Shown: one piece after another, positions 28,791-37,438 of the stretch
Position numbering within the stretch: the stretch's first letter is position 1
Layout of the letters: the number at the start of each line of letters is the position of its first letter
NCBI RefSeq assembly: GCF_011047315.1
Contig: NZ_CP049259.1
Coordinates: forward strand, 1 to 64,000
DNA length: 64,000 bases
Reading direction: 5' to 3'
From: Altererythrobacter sp. BO-6
Lineage (GTDB): Bacteria; Pseudomonadota; Alphaproteobacteria; Sphingomonadales; Sphingomonadaceae
Made by a program: the position numbers and the translations under genes
Notes under the pieces: generated by a model
What the model was told of the DNA's origin: nothing
Database searches by the model: none
Seen by the model: only the letters and a program-made list of their open reading frames with translations

Positions 28791-30020
28791 ATGAGACGAA
28801 TTGCCAAGGTGATCGCAGCAGTCCTGCTTGTCATGGCCGCAGGGCTGGCGCTCGCCTGGGTCACATCGCCCGATCCGCGTGGCAATCCGGCCAGCTTCGA
28901 GGACACACCGCTCAACAGTCGCATCGCGCCGCTCGCCGAGGCGATTACGCTGGCGAGCTATCGCAGCGTCGATGGCACTGCGGCGACGCTCATCGTGGTA
29001 GATAGCGACGGCGAGCGAGTGTTCGGCGTTGATCTGACAGCACTGGGTGCCGACCGGACCGGCGATCCGCTGCGCGATCTGGCCAGCGTCGATCGTGCTG
29101 CGATCACCGCGCAGGCTCTGGCCAGCAAGCCGCTTGTCACGCTGGGAATATCGGATCTGCTGCCCTCCGCACCCGGCGGCTATCGACATATCGGGGTGGG
29201 GACCAATTTCCCCGAACATGCCGAGGAAGCCAACAGCGGATCGGTTTTCGTGTTCCCGAAGTTCGCGTCGGCAACGCCCGCACGCACAAGTATCCGCGCG
29301 CGGCCTGGCGTTTTGCTCGATTACGAGGTTGAGCTGTGCATGCGCTTTGATCGCGACATCGCAACCTTGCAGGATTTCGATGCTGCGGTGAAGGGCATCT
29401 TCCTGTGTGGAGACTTTACCAATCGCAATGCGCTGGTCGAGCTCGCCGATCCGGACAATCTCGATTCCGGCTATGGCTTCTCCGATGCCAAGAGCGGCGA
29501 GGGTTCCTTTCCAACCGGGCCCTTTATCATGGTCCCGCGCGACTGGCAGCAGATGGTGGGCGACTTGCGGATGACCACCAGCGTCAATGGCGATCCGCGC
29601 CAGGATGCGCGGGCGCGTGAAATGACACTCGATTTCCGTGGTCTGGCGGAAAAGGCGCTCGGCGATATGGAGGAACCGCGTTTCCTCTATGATGGGGCTT
29701 TCGTGAAGTTGTCCGACGATCGCAGGATTTCGCGCGAAGCAACCCTGATGTCAGGCACTTCTGAGGGCGTGATCTTCGCACCGCCGACGCGGGCCGACAT
29801 CATCGAAGGCATGGTGATCTATGCCCTATCTGGCGGCCCGCTTTCAGGCGCGGGCTTGGTCGAAACCATCAAGCAGCGGTTTATTGCCAATGAACTTGAA
29901 TCGGCGCATTTTCTCCAGCCGGGGGACGTCATACGCCACGATTCTAGCGTACTTGGCAGTATCGAGGTGATGGTGGTGACCGAGGCCGGCGATCAGGCCA
30001 GCTCAACGGGGGGGCTGTAG
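28791..30020 (+). CDS. Fumarylacetoacetate hydrolase family protein, membrane-anchored
   Basis: 409 residues. An N-terminal hydrophobic helix (about 8-24) would anchor it to the membrane or act as an uncleaved signal. Then comes an FAH-type domain: YEVELCMRFDRDI (metal-binding E-x-E), LCGDFTNRN (metal Asp), SYGFSDAK-like GYGFSDAKSGEGSFPTG, a GTSEGVIF loop and a C-terminal FLQPGDVIRHDSSVLGSIE. The family hydrolyses or decarboxylates C-C bonds in 1,3-dicarbonyl compounds, but the substrate here is unknown and an exported position is unusual. It is 2 bases upstream of a dihaem cytochrome, so probably an operon. Confidence 0.82.
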   Translation: MRRIAKVIAAVLLVMAAGLALAWVTSPDPRGNPASFEDTPLNSRIAPLAEAITLASYRSVDGTAATLIVVDSDGERVFGVDLTALGADRTGDPLRDLASVDRAAITAQALASKPLVTLGISDLLPSAPGGYRHIGVGTNFPEHAEEANSGSVFVFPKFASATPARTSIRARPGVLLDYEVELCMRFDRDIATLQDFDAAVKGIFLCGDFTNRNALVELADPDNLDSGYGFSDAKSGEGSFPTGPFIMVPRDWQQMVGDLRMTTSVNGDPRQDARAREMTLDFRGLAEKALGDMEEPRFLYDGAFVKLSDDRRISREATLMSGTSEGVIFAPPTRADIIEGMVIYALSGGPLSGAGLVETIKQRFIANELESAHFLQPGDVIRHDSSVLGSIEVMVVTEAGDQASSTGGL

Positions 30021-30022
30021 CC

Positions 30023-30838
30023 ATGCGATGGCTTGCTGCATTGGTTTTGGCATTTGCCTTGGGTGCCTGTTCTCCGCAGCCGCAAGCCGCCACGCCAGCG
30101 GAAAAGCTCCATTTCAACCGGCTGTCCGAAGACACCGTCGAGCACGGCAAACGCGTCGCCAGCCTGCTCGGCTGCAACGGCTGCCATGGGAAGGATTTCA
30201 CCGGCAAGGACTGGTCGGACCCTGAGCTGGGCGTGCTGTGGACCGCCAACCTCACGCAAAGCGCCGCGCAGCATTCCGACGACGAAATGCTGGCGATGAT
30301 CAGCACCGGCAAGCGGCCCGACCGCGCGCTCATGGAAATGCCCTCGCACCTGTTCACGCAGGTGCATGAGGACGATCTGCGCGCGGTGCTCGCCTATCTG
30401 CGCAGCATGCCGGTGACGGGTGAGGTCCATCCGCAGCCCACCATTGGCCCCAAGCTCGCCGAGCAGATCGCAGCAGGTGATTACATCGATGCGGCGCAGG
30501 AAACCGCGCGCGACCGCGATGTCTGGCCGCCCGACATGGGCCCGCAGCATGCGATGGCGCGGCATATCGTGCGGGCGACCTGCGCCGAATGCCACACGTT
30601 GTCGCTTCGCGGCGAAGACCCGCCGTCGCCTGACGAACCGCGCAGGGCGGACCTGCGCATCGTTGCGTCCTATGACCCGGCCGATTTCGCCAAGCTGATG
30701 CGGAGCGGCAAGGCGGCAGGGGATCGCGAGGTCGGGCTGATGAGCGAGGTCGCGCGCAATCGCTTCGCCCATCTCACCGATAACGAAGTGGAAGCGATAA
30801 GGGCTTATCTGGTCGAAGTGGCACGGCGCGATCCGTAA
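30023..30838 (+). CDS. Dihaem cytochrome c, probable lipoprotein
   Basis: 271 residues. Signal peptide with lipobox ALGAC (Cys16). Two haem-attachment motifs: CNGCH (51-55) and CAECH (187-191), each in a cytochrome c-like domain. Candidate distal Met ligands include the Met residues in RALMEMP and DAMAR-like PQHAMAR. It lies between an FAH-family gene (2 bases) and a sterol-desaturase-family gene (12 bases), suggesting a periplasmic electron carrier for one of them. Partner not determined. Confidence 0.87.
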   Translation: MRWLAALVLAFALGACSPQPQAATPAEKLHFNRLSEDTVEHGKRVASLLGCNGCHGKDFTGKDWSDPELGVLWTANLTQSAAQHSDDEMLAMISTGKRPDRALMEMPSHLFTQVHEDDLRAVLAYLRSMPVTGEVHPQPTIGPKLAEQIAAGDYIDAAQETARDRDVWPPDMGPQHAMARHIVRATCAECHTLSLRGEDPPSPDEPRRADLRIVASYDPADFAKLMRSGKAAGDREVGLMSEVARNRFAHLTDNEVEAIRAYLVEVARRDP

Positions 30839-30850
30839 TTGGGAGACTGA

Positions 30851-32011
30851 ATGTCGATGCCGGTGAGTGACTATTTCGACAAGCTGATGCGCGATCTCGA
30901 ATCGCCGCGCCAGGTGCGCCGGTTCGGCAGCGGCTGGTTGGCCGGCTTCTTCGCATTACTGTTTGCGATAGCGGGGTTCTTGCTGGTCATCGCGCTGCGT
31001 TTTCCAGAATGGTTTGCGACTCCCGAGCTGGAGATCGTGAAGGCGTGGGGCGGGTTTCGCGGCATCGTCCACGCCGTGCTGCTGGCAAGCTATGGGCTTG
31101 CGCTGCTGAGCCTGCTGCTGCGCCCGCGCAAGGTGCTGGGGATCAGCGCGCTGGTGATCGGGATCGGCGCGGCGCTGCTCGGCGGGGCCAATGTCCAGCC
31201 CGAGGAGACGCGCAGCTGGGGCGTGTTCTTCGGGCTCGATTTCTTCATCATCAACCTGCTGGTCACCGGCTTCATGTTCGCCCCGTTCGAGCGGCTTTTT
31301 CCGCAACGGCGCGAACAGCGCCTGTTCCGCACAGAATGGCGCGAGGACCTGTTCTATTTCCTCGTAAGCACGATGTTCGTGCAGATCCTGACTTTCATTA
31401 CGCTGGCCCCGTCAACGATCATCAACGCCAACACCGGCAGCTGGGAGGCGTTTCGCGCGACAGTCGCCGGTCTGCCGTGGCTGGTGCAGTTCGCAATTGT
31501 GCTGGTGGCGTCCGATTTCGCCCAATACTGGTATCACCGGCTGTTCCATCAGGTGCCGTTCCTGTGGGGCTTCCACGCGATCCATCACAGCGCGAAGTCG
31601 ATGGACTGGTTGGCGGGATCGCGCATGCATCTGCTCGAGGTGATCCTGCTGCGCATGGTCACGTCGCTGCCGCTGTTTACGCTCGGTTTCAGCCCGTCGG
31701 TGATGCAGGCCTATCTCGGTTTCATCTATGTCTGGAGCTCGCTGCTGCACGCCAATGTCGGCGGCGATTTCGACCGACTGGGGCACTGGCTGGCAACCCC
31801 GCGCTTCCACCATTGGCATCATGGGCTTGAGCGCGAGGCCTTCGACGTCAATTTCGCGATTCATTTCCCGTGGATCGACAAGCTGTTCGGCACCTTCCAC
31901 CTGCCGCCGGGGCGCTGGCCGGAGAATTACGGCATCCCTGAGAATGTGCCGCGCGGCTACCTGGGCCAGATGGCCTATCCTTGGACACGCAAGCCGAAGC
32001 CGCCCGAATGA
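30851..32011 (+). CDS. Sterol desaturase / fatty acid hydroxylase family protein
   Basis: 386-residue integral membrane di-iron oxygenase of the fatty acid hydroxylase superfamily. Several transmembrane helices (about 32-55, 75-95, 100-118, 130-150, 175-200). Histidine boxes: HRLFH, HAIHH (about 235-250) and HHWHH (about 318-322), the metal ligands. An upstream dihaem cytochrome c in the same operon could supply electrons, which is inference. The last four bases overlap the CinA-like start. Substrate unknown; carotenoid, sterol-like or lipid hydroxylation are all possible. Confidence 0.87.
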   Translation: MSMPVSDYFDKLMRDLESPRQVRRFGSGWLAGFFALLFAIAGFLLVIALRFPEWFATPELEIVKAWGGFRGIVHAVLLASYGLALLSLLLRPRKVLGISALVIGIGAALLGGANVQPEETRSWGVFFGLDFFIINLLVTGFMFAPFERLFPQRREQRLFRTEWREDLFYFLVSTMFVQILTFITLAPSTIINANTGSWEAFRATVAGLPWLVQFAIVLVASDFAQYWYHRLFHQVPFLWGFHAIHHSAKSMDWLAGSRMHLLEVILLRMVTSLPLFTLGFSPSVMQAYLGFIYVWSSLLHANVGGDFDRLGHWLATPRFHHWHHGLEREAFDVNFAIHFPWIDKLFGTFHLPPGRWPENYGIPENVPRGYLGQMAYPWTRKPKPPE

Positions 32012-32511
32012 ACCTGCTGCGCGAACTCCATCCGCAGGCGCTGCGGATCGCCACCAGCCTGCGCGAGCGGCACGAAAGAATTGCTGTGGCCGATGGCGCG
32101 ACCGGCGGGCTGATTGCGGCGGCGCTGCTGACGGTGCCCGGCGCGCTCGATTTCTATCGCGGCGGCGGGATCGTCTATTCGTTCCGCGCGCGTGACGTGC
32201 TGTTCGGCCTTCCGCGCGAAGCCTATGACGGGATGACCTCCGCCAGCGAGGACTATGCGCTGCTGCAGGCGCGCGCCATCCGCGACAATTTACGTGGGGC
32301 CTGGGGCATTGCCGAGAGCGGCTCGGCCGGGTCGAGCACGCATCCGATGGGCGTCGCCTCAGGGCGCAGCTGCGCGGCGGTGGTCGGCCCCGAAGGCTTC
32401 GAGCGGGTGCGCGTGACCGAGACCGGTAGCGATGACCGGATCGCCAATATGGAGGCCTTTACCCGCGCCGCGCTGGACCTGCTGGAAGATTGCCTTTTGG
32501 ATATATTGTGA
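32008..32511 (+). CDS. CinA C-terminal domain protein (PncC-like), altered active site
   Basis: 167 residues from the ATG overlapping the previous stop (ATGA at 32008-32011). It is the stand-alone CinA-C / nicotinamide-nucleotide amidase fold: IAVADGATGGLIAAALLTVPG, then GGGIVYSF, AESGSAGSS and the C-terminal helix ALDLLEDCLL. The usual AESCTGG carrying the catalytic serine reads ADGATGG, so the amidase reaction may be lost. It may be a degenerate member or act on something else. Confidence 0.8.
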   Translation: MNLLRELHPQALRIATSLRERHERIAVADGATGGLIAAALLTVPGALDFYRGGGIVYSFRARDVLFGLPREAYDGMTSASEDYALLQARAIRDNLRGAWGIAESGSAGSSTHPMGVASGRSCAAVVGPEGFERVRVTETGSDDRIANMEAFTRAALDLLEDCLLDIL

Positions 32512-32593
32512 AAGAGCTGTCGAAAGCGGTCGCCCGGTTTCGTCTTCAAGCTGCAACCAGGCCATGGTGGCATGGATGTAAAGGAGATGCGAT

Positions 32594-32947
32594 ATGCAAT
32601 ACCTGCTGCTGATCAACGAAGACGAAAGCGTGTACGCAGGCGAAAACGGCGCCAGGCTGATGGAAGAAGTTCTAGGCAAGCATATGGCCTTTGCCGAAAC
32701 GCTGGCTAAGGACGGGGTGGCTTTTTCAGGCAATCGCCTGCAGCCCGGCGCAACCGCCACCACGATCAAGTGGGACTATGGCAGCCACGCCTTGCACGAC
32801 GGTCCGTTCGCTGAAACCCATGAAGAGCTGGGCGGATATTACCTGATTGACGTGCCAGATCTCGACGCCGCGCTCAAATACGCGCGGATGATCCCGATAC
32901 CCGGCAAGGGTGCCATCGAAGTGCGCCCAGTGTGGGAGATGGGGTGA
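32594..32947 (+). CDS. YciI/DGPF-domain protein
   Basis: 117-residue YCII-related protein. Seen: MQYLLLINEDESVY at the start, KDGVAFSGNRLQPG, DGPFAETHEELGGYYLIDV (the DGPF signature) and a C-terminal GAIEVRPVWEM. Its stop overlaps the GTG of a sigma factor (GTGA). This pair, DGPF protein plus an ECF sigma factor with a long C-terminal extension, is the hallmark of the ECF42 group. Confidence 0.9.
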   Translation: MQYLLLINEDESVYAGENGARLMEEVLGKHMAFAETLAKDGVAFSGNRLQPGATATTIKWDYGSHALHDGPFAETHEELGGYYLIDVPDLDAALKYARMIPIPGKGAIEVRPVWEMG

Positions 32948-34149
32948 GCCTGGGGCATGAGATTGCAGCTGCGCGGCCCCGCGTTATTGCCGCGCTGGCG
33001 GCGCAGCTGCGTGACCTGGACCTTGCCGAAGAGGCGCATGACGCGGCGGTAGAAGCGCTGCTGGCGCAGGCTGGCGAAGTGCGGGATGTCGCCGCCTGGC
33101 TCTATGTCGCTGCGCGCCGCAAAGCGTTAGACCTGCTGCGCAAGCGCAAGGCAGAGCAGCGCTGGTCGAGCGAAGCAATGGCCGGGACGGAACCGATGGC
33201 CGAAATAATCGAACTTCCCGACCCGATCCCTGACGAGCGGCTGCGGCTGATATTCATCTGCTGCCACCCGGCGATCGCGCCGGAAGCGCGGGTGGCGCTG
33301 GCGCTGCGGATCGTTTGCGGGGTGAGCGTGGAAGCGATTGCCGGAGCATTCCTGCTTAACCCGGCGGCAATGTATCAGCGGATCACCCGCTCGAAAGCGA
33401 AGATACGGCTGGCGGGCGTTCCCTTTGAAACGCCCGGTCGGCGCGAGTGGCCCGAACGGGTCGAAGCGGTGCTGGCCACGCTCGAGATTGCCTATGCGGT
33501 GGCTTATCGCGAGGCGGCGGACCAATCCGACCTGGCCGAACTGCGTGAGGAAGTGGTGCGGTTGAGCGCATTGCTGGCAGAGCTCCTTCCGGCGGAAGCA
33601 GAGGCACTGGGCATGCATGCGCTGGTGCTGTTGGCCAGTTCGCGGTCCCGGGCGAGAGTGGATGCGGGCGGCGCCATGGTACCGCTGTCGCAGCAGGACA
33701 CGGACTTGTGGGACCATGAGGCGATTTCCCGGGCGCGCATACAGCTCGATCGGGCGGCGGAGCTGGGCGCGCCCGGACCTGTCCAGTTGCTGGCAGCGAT
33801 CCACCTGGTGCACGCCAAGCGCAGCCGCACCGGCGAAACCGATTGGGAAACCATCGTGCGCCTGTATGACCGGCTGGCGCTGCTCAGGCCGACCGCCGTG
33901 GTGGGGATCAATCGCGCGGTTGCCATCGGCCGCTGGCGATCAGGCGAGGAAGGGCTGGCCGCATTGGCAGAGCTTGATGCGGGCAAGCTGGAAGGCTTCC
34001 TGCCCTTCCATGTGGCGCGGGCCGACTTGCTTGCGCGCGCTGGGCAGCTCTCGAACGCGAAGGACGAATACAGATCAGCGCTGGCGGCCGGGCCGGGCGG
34101 GGCCGAGCGGCGCTGGATCGCGCAGCAGCTGGCGGCTCTCGGCGACTAA
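32944..34149 (+). CDS. ECF sigma factor, ECF42 type with TPR-like extension
   Basis: 401 residues from the GTG at 32944 that overlaps the previous stop; a GTG at 32932 is also in frame. Sigma region 2 includes DVAAWLYVAARRKALDLLRK, region 4 includes ALALRIVCGVSVEAIAGAFLL and MYQRITRSKAKIR. The remaining 200 residues form a helical, TPR-like extension (HALVLLASSRSRARVDAGG, AIHLVHAKR, AVAIGRW). ECF42 members have no anti-sigma factor; the extension is thought to control activity. The partner DGPF gene is probably its own target. Confidence 0.9.
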   Translation: MSLGHEIAAARPRVIAALAAQLRDLDLAEEAHDAAVEALLAQAGEVRDVAAWLYVAARRKALDLLRKRKAEQRWSSEAMAGTEPMAEIIELPDPIPDERLRLIFICCHPAIAPEARVALALRIVCGVSVEAIAGAFLLNPAAMYQRITRSKAKIRLAGVPFETPGRREWPERVEAVLATLEIAYAVAYREAADQSDLAELREEVVRLSALLAELLPAEAEALGMHALVLLASSRSRARVDAGGAMVPLSQQDTDLWDHEAISRARIQLDRAAELGAPGPVQLLAAIHLVHAKRSRTGETDWETIVRLYDRLALLRPTAVVGINRAVAIGRWRSGEEGLAALAELDAGKLEGFLPFHVARADLLARAGQLSNAKDEYRSALAAGPGGAERRWIAQQLAALGD

Positions 34150-34158
34150 TCAGTCCGC

Positions 34159-34845
34159 CTAGCTTTCCGGCACCCATTTCATCACGCCGCCCGCCATGGG
34201 CGTCCACCAGCCGGTGCGAATGCCGGCTGCCGCCAGCGTGTCGCTGGTCCACTGGTTGCAGGTATTGCCGAGGTGATAGCTGCCGGGCGCGTCATAGAAT
34301 ACGTCGTAATCGCCATAGCCGCGATAGGCCTGGCGTTCGCCCACTGGCAGTACGTTCCGTTCGATCAGCGCCACCAGCCGCGCATATTCGGCATGGCTGA
34401 TCGTCAGCTCTCGAAGATTGGCAGAGGGGGCAGGGCGGACATAATGCGCCACATGCAGCAGGCCCTCGCCATCCCATGCCGCCTGAAGTGCCGTGGAGAG
34501 GGTCAGGTCGCCCCAGGTCGGCGTGTTGAGGAACACCTCCTTCTCGCCCCAGCTGACCGAGACATGGGTGTAGGGGCGGCTTGGCGCCAGGAGGGCGTCC
34601 GCCGGAAACGCTTCGCGCCAGTCCTTCTGCGGGGAGACCAGCGGCATGACGATGGCGGTGTGCACGCCGTTGGTTTCGATCATGATGGCGACGCCACCTG
34701 CTGGTTCGCGCCAGTCGCCGTTGCGCGGGATCGCGGAACCGATCCATGCGGCCAGGAAGAAGAGGGCGACGGCGCCAAGGATCGCCGCCGAGACACCGAC
34801 AAGCACGCGCCTGAACCGGATCAGATGCGTCGTTTGCGCAGCCAC
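34159..34845 (-). CDS. DUF2459 (TIGR02117) family protein
   Basis: 228 residues with one N-terminal transmembrane helix (about 14-35), then an exported domain. Seen: IMIETNGVHTAIVMPLVSP, YTHVSVSWGEKEVFLNTPTW, YVRPAPS and SYHLGNTCNQWTSDTLAAAG, matching the TIGR02117 family. Cys in NTCNQW and His in NGVHTAI could form a cysteine-peptidase-like site (inference). The 5' end overlaps the 3' end of prmA by 25 bases on the same strand. Function unknown. Confidence 0.85.
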   Translation of the reverse strand: MAAQTTHLIRFRRVLVGVSAAILGAVALFFLAAWIGSAIPRNGDWREPAGGVAIMIETNGVHTAIVMPLVSPQKDWREAFPADALLAPSRPYTHVSVSWGEKEVFLNTPTWGDLTLSTALQAAWDGEGLLHVAHYVRPAPSANLRELTISHAEYARLVALIERNVLPVGERQAYRGYGDYDVFYDAPGSYHLGNTCNQWTSDTLAAAGIRTGWWTPMAGGVMKWVPES

Positions 34846-35720
34846 AGAATCGACCAGTCGCCATTGACCATGCGCCGGGCCAGCCGGAAACCGGCGCGGC
34901 GATAGGCGCGGCGCACGCGTGGCTCCTGCGTTTCGAGCAGCCCCGCCAGCAGCAGGTTGCCGCCCGGAGTTACCGCGTCCGCGAAGTCCGGCGCGAGTTC
35001 CACCAGCGGGCCGGCCAGTATATTGGCAATCAGCAGGTCATACGGCCCGCGCGCCTTGAGCAGCGGATCGGCCATCCCGTCCGCCACCACCATCGTCAGC
35101 TCGCCCTGGCGCGGGCCCATCGCGACGCCGTTCAGCGCGCAATTGTCTTCGACCACCTGGACGCACACTGCATCGATGTCGGAGGCGGTGGCCAGCGCGC
35201 GCGGCCACAAATGCATGGCGGCGAAGGCCAAAAGGCCGGTGCCCGTGCCGATATCGGCGATGTTACGCGCCACCACACCGCTGCGCTTCATGGCGTCGAG
35301 CATGGCAAGGCAGTCCTCGGTCGTCGCATGCTGGCCCGTGCCGAAGGCCTGGCTGGCCGGGATCGCAAAGTTCACAGCGCCTTTCACAGGGGCAAAGTCG
35401 GGCGTGTGGACGTGGAACCGGCCGGCGCGGATCGGTTCGACCCCTTGCTGGCTCAGCACCAGCCAGTCGGTGTCGGGCAATTGCTCGACCTTGAAAACCG
35501 GGGCAACCTTGTCGAACAGCCCCGCGATCGCCTGTTTCTGGGCCTTGCCGGGCTTTGATGGATACCATGCTTCCAGCACCCAGTCGTCAGGACGGTCCTC
35601 AGCGACTTCGCTCCCCGAAATGACGAGATCCGGGTCCCAGTCCCACACCTCGTCATGCGCCAGCAGTGCCGCCTGGATCACTGGCTTTGGGGCAAAGGCC
35701 GACAGTTTCCAGCTGGTCAC
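34821..35720 (-). CDS. prmA: Ribosomal protein L11 methyltransferase
   Basis: SAM-dependent methyltransferase that methylates ribosomal protein L11. 299 residues from the GTG at 35720, which overlaps the upstream stop (GTGA); longer frames add non-conserved residues that lie inside the metallo-beta-lactamase gene. Seen: IPASQAFGTGQHATTEDCL (substrate and SAM pocket), SAM loop ADIGTGTGLLAFAA, DIDAVCVQVVEDN, and the NPPY-type DLLIANILAGPLVELA with the PrmA N-I-L-A motif. Confidence 0.93.
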   Translation of the reverse strand: MTSWKLSAFAPKPVIQAALLAHDEVWDWDPDLVISGSEVAEDRPDDWVLEAWYPSKPGKAQKQAIAGLFDKVAPVFKVEQLPDTDWLVLSQQGVEPIRAGRFHVHTPDFAPVKGAVNFAIPASQAFGTGQHATTEDCLAMLDAMKRSGVVARNIADIGTGTGLLAFAAMHLWPRALATASDIDAVCVQVVEDNCALNGVAMGPRQGELTMVVADGMADPLLKARGPYDLLIANILAGPLVELAPDFADAVTPGGNLLLAGLLETQEPRVRRAYRRAGFRLARRMVNGDWSILWLRKRRI

Positions 35721-36622
35721 TTGCCCTCGGCTTCCTTGGCCAGGCGATCCGCCAGCCGCATGCTGCCGCTGGCGGAATATTCGATACAGGCACGGGGCTT
35801 TATCAGCGGCTCCTGGCCTGACAGCCGTTCGAGCAAGGCGCTTTGCCCGGGATGGGGGGTGACGAGAAGATCGCACGGCAACGATTCCATCACGCGCAGC
35901 CCGTGGCGCGCTTCCTCAACTCGCTCGGGATGATGACTGAACTTGTAGTCGCCGGTGGAACTCGTGCCGTTCGAATCGGCGTAGGCAATCGTCAGGCACT
36001 TGCCCCCGTCGCAGGTGCGCCAAGTCCAGCTGGTCGAGCCCGGCGAATGCGTAGGGTTGGCGTGGAGGGTGAAGCGGGTATCGCCGACCCGCAGTGTGCC
36101 CCGGTGCGGTAGCACGCGGCTGACCTTGACCGGTTCCATCGGCGGCTCTTTCGCGAGCCACGAAAGCTGCGGGTCGTCGGCGGCAGGCTTGCCGCTGCGC
36201 ATTACCTCGGCTGCGCCCGTTCCAGTCAGCAGGCGCGCGCCGGTTACCCGCAGGATTTCCGCCATGCCGCCCACGTGATCGAAATGCTCGTGCGTCATTA
36301 ACACCCATTTGATCTGGCGCGGGTCGAAACCGAGCGCCCTGACATTGGCGAGCAAATGCGGCGCGGCGTCGGCGGGGCCTGTGTCGATCAGCACCAGGCC
36401 AGCGCTGGTCTCGATCAATAACACGGTGATCCCGCACGTGCCGACGTACCAGGTGCGGCCATGCACGTGCGCGGGCGGGGCCGGATCGGACCAGCCATCG
36501 CGATCACCGCAGGCTCCGAGAATGTCCTTGCTCGCAGCCGCCATTCGCTCTGCGTCGGTCGAAGGCGGCGCGACGCCGAGCAGCGCCAGCGACGAGATAG
36601 CGACCAGACCTTTACCGAACAT
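35717..36622 (-). CDS. Subclass B3 metallo-beta-lactamase
   Basis: Periplasmic zinc hydrolase. 301 residues from the ATG at 36622, which has GGAG six bases upstream; an ATG at 36634 is also in frame. Signal peptide about 1-24. B3 zinc ligands are all present: HEHFDH (His111, His113, Asp115, His116), His192 in NPTHSPGS and His257 in TPHPGQ. DTGPADAA and IAYADSNGT also fit B3 enzymes. B3 enzymes are chromosomal in several Erythrobacteraceae. It overlaps the upstream SDR by 11 bases and prmA by 4. Hydrolysis of beta-lactams, including carbapenems, is the family property, not shown here. Confidence 0.88.
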   Translation of the reverse strand: MFGKGLVAISSLALLGVAPPSTDAERMAAASKDILGACGDRDGWSDPAPPAHVHGRTWYVGTCGITVLLIETSAGLVLIDTGPADAAPHLLANVRALGFDPRQIKWVLMTHEHFDHVGGMAEILRVTGARLLTGTGAAEVMRSGKPAADDPQLSWLAKEPPMEPVKVSRVLPHRGTLRVGDTRFTLHANPTHSPGSTSWTWRTCDGGKCLTIAYADSNGTSSTGDYKFSHHPERVEEARHGLRVMESLPCDLLVTPHPGQSALLERLSGQEPLIKPRACIEYSASGSMRLADRLAKEAEGK

Positions 36623-37352
36623 AGCTTGCTCCATTGGCGTCGATCACCGCACCGGTCATGGATTCGGGGGCATCGAGCGCGCAGAATTCGATGATTTTAG
36701 CGATTTCTTCGGGCTCGGCCACGCGGCCCAGCGGGATATCGCGCAGCAGGTCAGGCCCGCCGCGGCTGGCGAGATAATCGCCCGCCATCGCCGTGTCCGT
36801 GAAACCCGGCGTGATCGCGAAGCTGACGATCCGCTGCGCCGCATATCCACGGGCAATCGTCTTGTGCATCGCCAGCATCCCGCCCTTGGCCGCGGCATAG
36901 TGCCAGTGCTGCGGCGAATCGCCGCGATATCCGGCGCGGCTGGCGACATGGACGATCCGCCCCCCCTTGAAGTCAGAATGCACGCCGCGCGCCTGCCAAT
37001 GGCGCACCGCGAGCCGGCTGAGCTGCGCTGCCGCGGTCAGATTGATTCGCAGTGTTTCCTCCCAGCCATCGAGCCATTCGATGTCCGAGCTATCGAGCGG
37101 GGTCGCGCGGAACAATCCGGCATTGTTAACCAGTACATCGATTACGCCGCCCGCGCGTTCCAGCGCTTCCTCCCACAGCATTTGCGGCGCCGAAGGCTCG
37201 CTGAAATCGACGGCGATTGTGGCGGGATCGGTTGCGCTCGTCGCATGGCCGATCACCGTGGCACCGCGCGATTCGAGCGCTTTACGCGCCGCTGCGCCAA
37301 TTCCCCGGCTCGATCCGGTCAGGAGGATATTGGAAGCGTGATGGATAGACAC
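36612..37352 (-). CDS. Short-chain dehydrogenase/reductase
   Basis: 246 residues from the GTG at 37352 (reads MSIHHASNILLTGSSRGIG); the longer frame upstream has no SDR sequence. Seen: cofactor loop TGSSRGIGAAA, NNAGLFR, VASRAGYRG, catalytic HWHYAAAKGG (Tyr and Lys) and PGFTDTAMAGDY. FabG-like, but the substrate is not predictable. It overlaps the metallo-beta-lactamase gene by 11 bases, so SDR, beta-lactamase, prmA and DUF2459 form one tightly packed minus-strand operon. Confidence 0.87.
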   Translation of the reverse strand: MSIHHASNILLTGSSRGIGAAARKALESRGATVIGHATSATDPATIAVDFSEPSAPQMLWEEALERAGGVIDVLVNNAGLFRATPLDSSDIEWLDGWEETLRINLTAAAQLSRLAVRHWQARGVHSDFKGGRIVHVASRAGYRGDSPQHWHYAAAKGGMLAMHKTIARGYAAQRIVSFAITPGFTDTAMAGDYLASRGGPDLLRDIPLGRVAEPEEIAKIIEFCALDAPESMTGAVIDANGASYVR

Positions 37353-37438
37353 CGCGCTCGTTTGGACGAACGCAGTGCCAGGGGCAAGGCCCCCGATGCA
37401 TTGTCGGGCAACGCGCCCAACCAGTCGGGGGGGCTTAC

